Made by a program: the position numbers and the translations under genes. The notes below the pieces were generated by a model, which saw nothing but the letters and a program-made list of their open reading frames with translations, ran no database searches and was not told where the DNA came from. Below, piece after piece: positions 61,001-64,000 of a stretch of DNA of 64,000 nucleotides. The stretch's first letter is position 1, and every line of letters starts with the position of its first letter. The DNA is from Acanthacorydalis orientalis (Eukaryota; Arthropoda; Insecta; Megaloptera; Corydalidae). The stretch lies in the NCBI GenBank assembly GCA_034766995.1, contig CM068325.1, positions 3,863,668 to 3,927,667 on the forward strand, read 5' to 3'.

Positions 61001-61480
61001 ATTTTCACAGGGATTGCAGCCGGGTCGACTTCGAGATTCAGTGCGGCCCTGCATGCGACGTCGGAGGGTCGAAACCGACAACAAATGTACACAGCCGATC
61101 GTTATTCATTCTTCTGTCGAAATTTTAGCAATTTTCTTTAAATATTTGTGAAGGAATTCCTTAAAACCTGCCAGAACAGCCTAACAACTGGATTAAGTTT
61201 GACTTCGAGATTAATTACAGCCCTGTCTTTGACTTTAGAGGGTTGAAATTGACAGTAACTACGCACTACTAATTTTTGTTCATTCTTCTGTCGATATTTT
61301 AGCTGTTTTTTTTTAAAATATTCTTAAATAAATCACTAAAACCTGCCAGATGCCAATATGATTTTTATAACACCTGGATTTAGATCGACTTTGAGATCAT
61401 TACAACCCTGCACGTGATTTCAGACGATTGGACCCCGCACTGTATTTTCCCGATTCTTTCGAACTTTTCGGCCGTTCTTT
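61000..61480. repeat. About 180-bp tandem units (3)
   Basis: GACTTCGAGAT-like markers lie at 61027, 61201 and 61387 (spacings 174, 186), each followed by a CAGCCCTG-like phrase and AGGGTTGAAA or a variant. Related to the array at 62600-64000. Confidence 0.8.
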
Positions 61481-61790
61481 CAAAAAAATCGACCGGACCG
61501 ATCGGTGCACACTTTTCACACAAAAGGGAAGAAACAGACAGTCCGTGATTAGAAACCGGACTGAAAGTTAGAAAATCAGTTAGATTTCCAAACCAGCATC
61601 GCTCGATTCCCGTCGACCGTCCTCCCGGATGAAAAACGACCGGTGCAGGGCGTACATTCGTCTAGATTAATGCATAATTCGAAATTCTGATTGTTTCTGA
61701 GTGACGACGACTAGGCGTGATCTAAATCTCATTCGTACATCGAGTTTACAGGTTTTTCTTTTCCTTCGTATAGAACAGGGGGTGTATTTT

Positions 61791-61821
<31 letters not shown>

Positions 61822-62600
61822 CATGTATATATGTATATGTAGATACGTTATCTTACGTATCAATAACAGAGTGTAGAGAGAAGCTGATATGAAATTCCTG
61901 CCACGTACTTTCGCTTTAATCCTAGTTAGGTGACGTGGCTTGAATATCAGTTGAAGTAGAAGAAGATGAAGAATACGTACACACATCTACACGCGCACAC
62001 ATACGCAAGTGTGTGTGTTTCGCAGAGGGCCGTGCGTCGGTATGAGCTGGAAGTGAACGCGTGCGGTGTAGGTTCGAGGCGCCCTGTACGTCTGTACAAA
62101 TGAGGGACACCTCGCGAGTGGCCGACACACCCGACCGCCCACGCCCCGTGCGCCCCGTCGTTCGGCATTAGCCGCGTTAAGAAATGCAAGTGTGACGTCG
62201 CCACGAGCGAGAAACGAACGACGGACGCCGGGTAACGAACGCCGCTCGCCCGAGTATCAGAGCCAAATTGAATTTGCGACGGTGCGAACGTCCCGGGCCG
62301 GTGCGGCTGCTATGCGGACGTTGCGTGCCGAACCGACGATCTTCTCTCGTCTTTTTCTTCTTCGAATCCGCATACGACACTTTATCAATTATTATATCGC
62401 TGTTCATTGCGAATCGGTCGGTCGACGCTCCGGCCGGCGTTCCGGACCGAAATCGGTCCGCCGGTCAGGATTTCAAAATGGTCAAACGATAGAATTACAT
62501 TAGAAGAGAGTACAACGCACGCCAGTGGCGTCTTTCTCTATAACACGAACAATTAAACCGTCCCTGTAGACATTTCCTGGTCATTTTTTAAAACCTGATC
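61480..62600. other. Mixed DNA, no gene; CA/TA run at 61789-61825
   Basis: GC-richer at 62020-62480. No recognisable coding sequence. Confidence 0.4.
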
Positions 62601-64000
62601 TTTAACAGTTCGATTTTCATTTCTAGTTTCGGTCCGGGTTGCCTTTAAGATCGATTACAGCCCTGTCTGTGTCTCCGCACAGTCGAAAATCGCATCGAAT
62701 GAAACACAAACGTTCCTCATTTATTGTCTTTCTCGTTGTCATTGTCGTTTTTCTTTTATGGGCTACAATGAATCTCAAAGTCAATCTAAATCCACGTGTT
62801 ATAAAAATTATATTTATATGTGACAGGTTTTGGGAATTTATTTCAAAATGTCTAAAGAAAAGAGCTAGAATATCGATAGGAGAATGAATAAGGATTATTT
62901 ATGTATAGTCACTGTCAATTTTAATCCTCTAAAGTCAAATACAGGGTCGTCAAACTTAATCTAGTTGTTTAAAAGTCATTTTTTATATCTGGCACGTTTT
63001 AGAAATCCATTTAAAAATATTTAAGGAAAAGTGCTAAATCATCAATAATAGAATGAATACGAACTAGTTATCTATAGATTCTATCAATTTCTACCCTCTT
63101 AAATTGCATACAGGGCTGAAATGTATCTCAAAGTCAATCTATATCTAGGTGTTATAAAATCATATTTATATCTGGTTGGTTTTACGAATTTGTTTGAAAA
63201 TATTTAAAGAAAAGTTCTCAAATATCGATAGAAGAATGAATAATTATTAGTTATATATAGTATCTATCGATTTAAACGCTCTGAAATCACATGCAAGGGT
63301 GTAATGAATCTCAAAGTCATTCTTAATCCAGGTGTTATAAAAATCATATTCACATCTGGCGGGTTTTAGTGATTTATTTAAAAGTATTTAAGGAAAAAAG
63401 CTAAAATATCGACATAAGAATGAATAAGGATTACTACTATGTAATTACTGTCGATTTCAACCCTCTAAAGTCAAAGGCAGGGCCGTAATTAATCTCAAAG
63501 CAAACTTAATCCAGTTGTTATAAAAATCATATTCACATCTGGCAGGTTCTAGTGATTTATTTAAAAATATTTAAAGAAAATAGCTAAAATATCGATAGGG
63601 GAATGGAAAACGATATATAATGTACAATATATATAAATTCAACCCTTCATACGACACACTGCGCTGTAATAAATCTCGAAGTTATCCCTGATATGACTAT
63701 AGATAAGAACCGTGAATTCAATATCCAGGATTAAGAAATCGCTTGAAAACTTGTACATCGAGTACTCGAATATCGATCCGAGAATAATAAAAAATTAACT
63801 ATGTAAACTAACTACTAATTTCAACCCTCTTCAAGGACAATACGCGGGTATATAGTCTATCTTAAAACCGCCCCTAATCGAACCACGGACTAGAACTGAA
63901 AATTTTAACAGCGAGTTTGTAAGAAACAATTTAGAAACTTTCATCCGGCATGGATAACATACAAACATTAGAATAAAGTAATCATGAACCCTCTGACCGA
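62600..64000. repeat. 182-184-bp tandem array to the window end
   Basis: TTTCAACCCTCT-like markers at about 63088, 63271, 63455, 63637 and 63819 (spacings 183, 184, 182, 182), with earlier units back to 62640. Units share AAAATATCGATA and CAGGGCTGAAATGTATCTC. The array continues past the window. Confidence 0.92.

Overview
The window looks like nuclear DNA of an arthropod, most likely an insect. It has interrupted genes with GT-AG introns, AT-rich introns and intergenic DNA full of TA and CA microsatellites, and one gene of the arthropod DIP family (Dpr-interacting immunoglobulin cell-adhesion proteins). I cannot name the order. Frequent CpG would suit several insect groups. There are no prokaryotic gene arrangements, no rRNA, no CRISPR array and no complete tRNA.

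Positions 1-16102 form a very large inverted repeat. A left arm (1 to about 4350) is repeated in reverse complement as a right arm (about 12005 to 16102), around a 7.65-kb single-copy spacer. The arms look about 97-98 percent identical by eye, except for one block of about 450-640 bp. Each arm carries a copy of a possible five-exon gene of unknown family, transcribed outward. The right copy can be read through all four introns into a 223-residue protein, while the left copy meets a stop in its second exon. The spacer holds a 165-bp satellite array, then a well-supported ten-exon gene (6590-8617) for a 413-residue protein with two Rap1-type Myb domains, then further minisatellites. The left arm starts at the window edge, so its outer end cannot be seen.

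From 16103 to about 24 kb there is a GC-rich block of unknown origin (16.1-17.15 kb) and then non-coding DNA with tandem arrays. From 24153 to 41316, on the minus strand, lie seven exons of the DIP gene: three Ig domains and a C-terminal tail. The signal-peptide exon is missing and lies upstream, either in 41.3-64 kb where I could not recognise it or beyond the window. The first intron seen is 11.3 kb long.

From 41.3 to 64 kb I recognise no gene. This part is a mosaic of GC-richer unique stretches and AT-rich tandem arrays. Across the whole window almost every AT-rich stretch is a degenerate tandem array with a period of about 165-196 bp (often 181-184 or 192), close to nucleosome spacing. 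Whether these arrays are one ancient family or many, their shared period is the most unusual large-scale signal here, together with the palindrome and its Myb gene.
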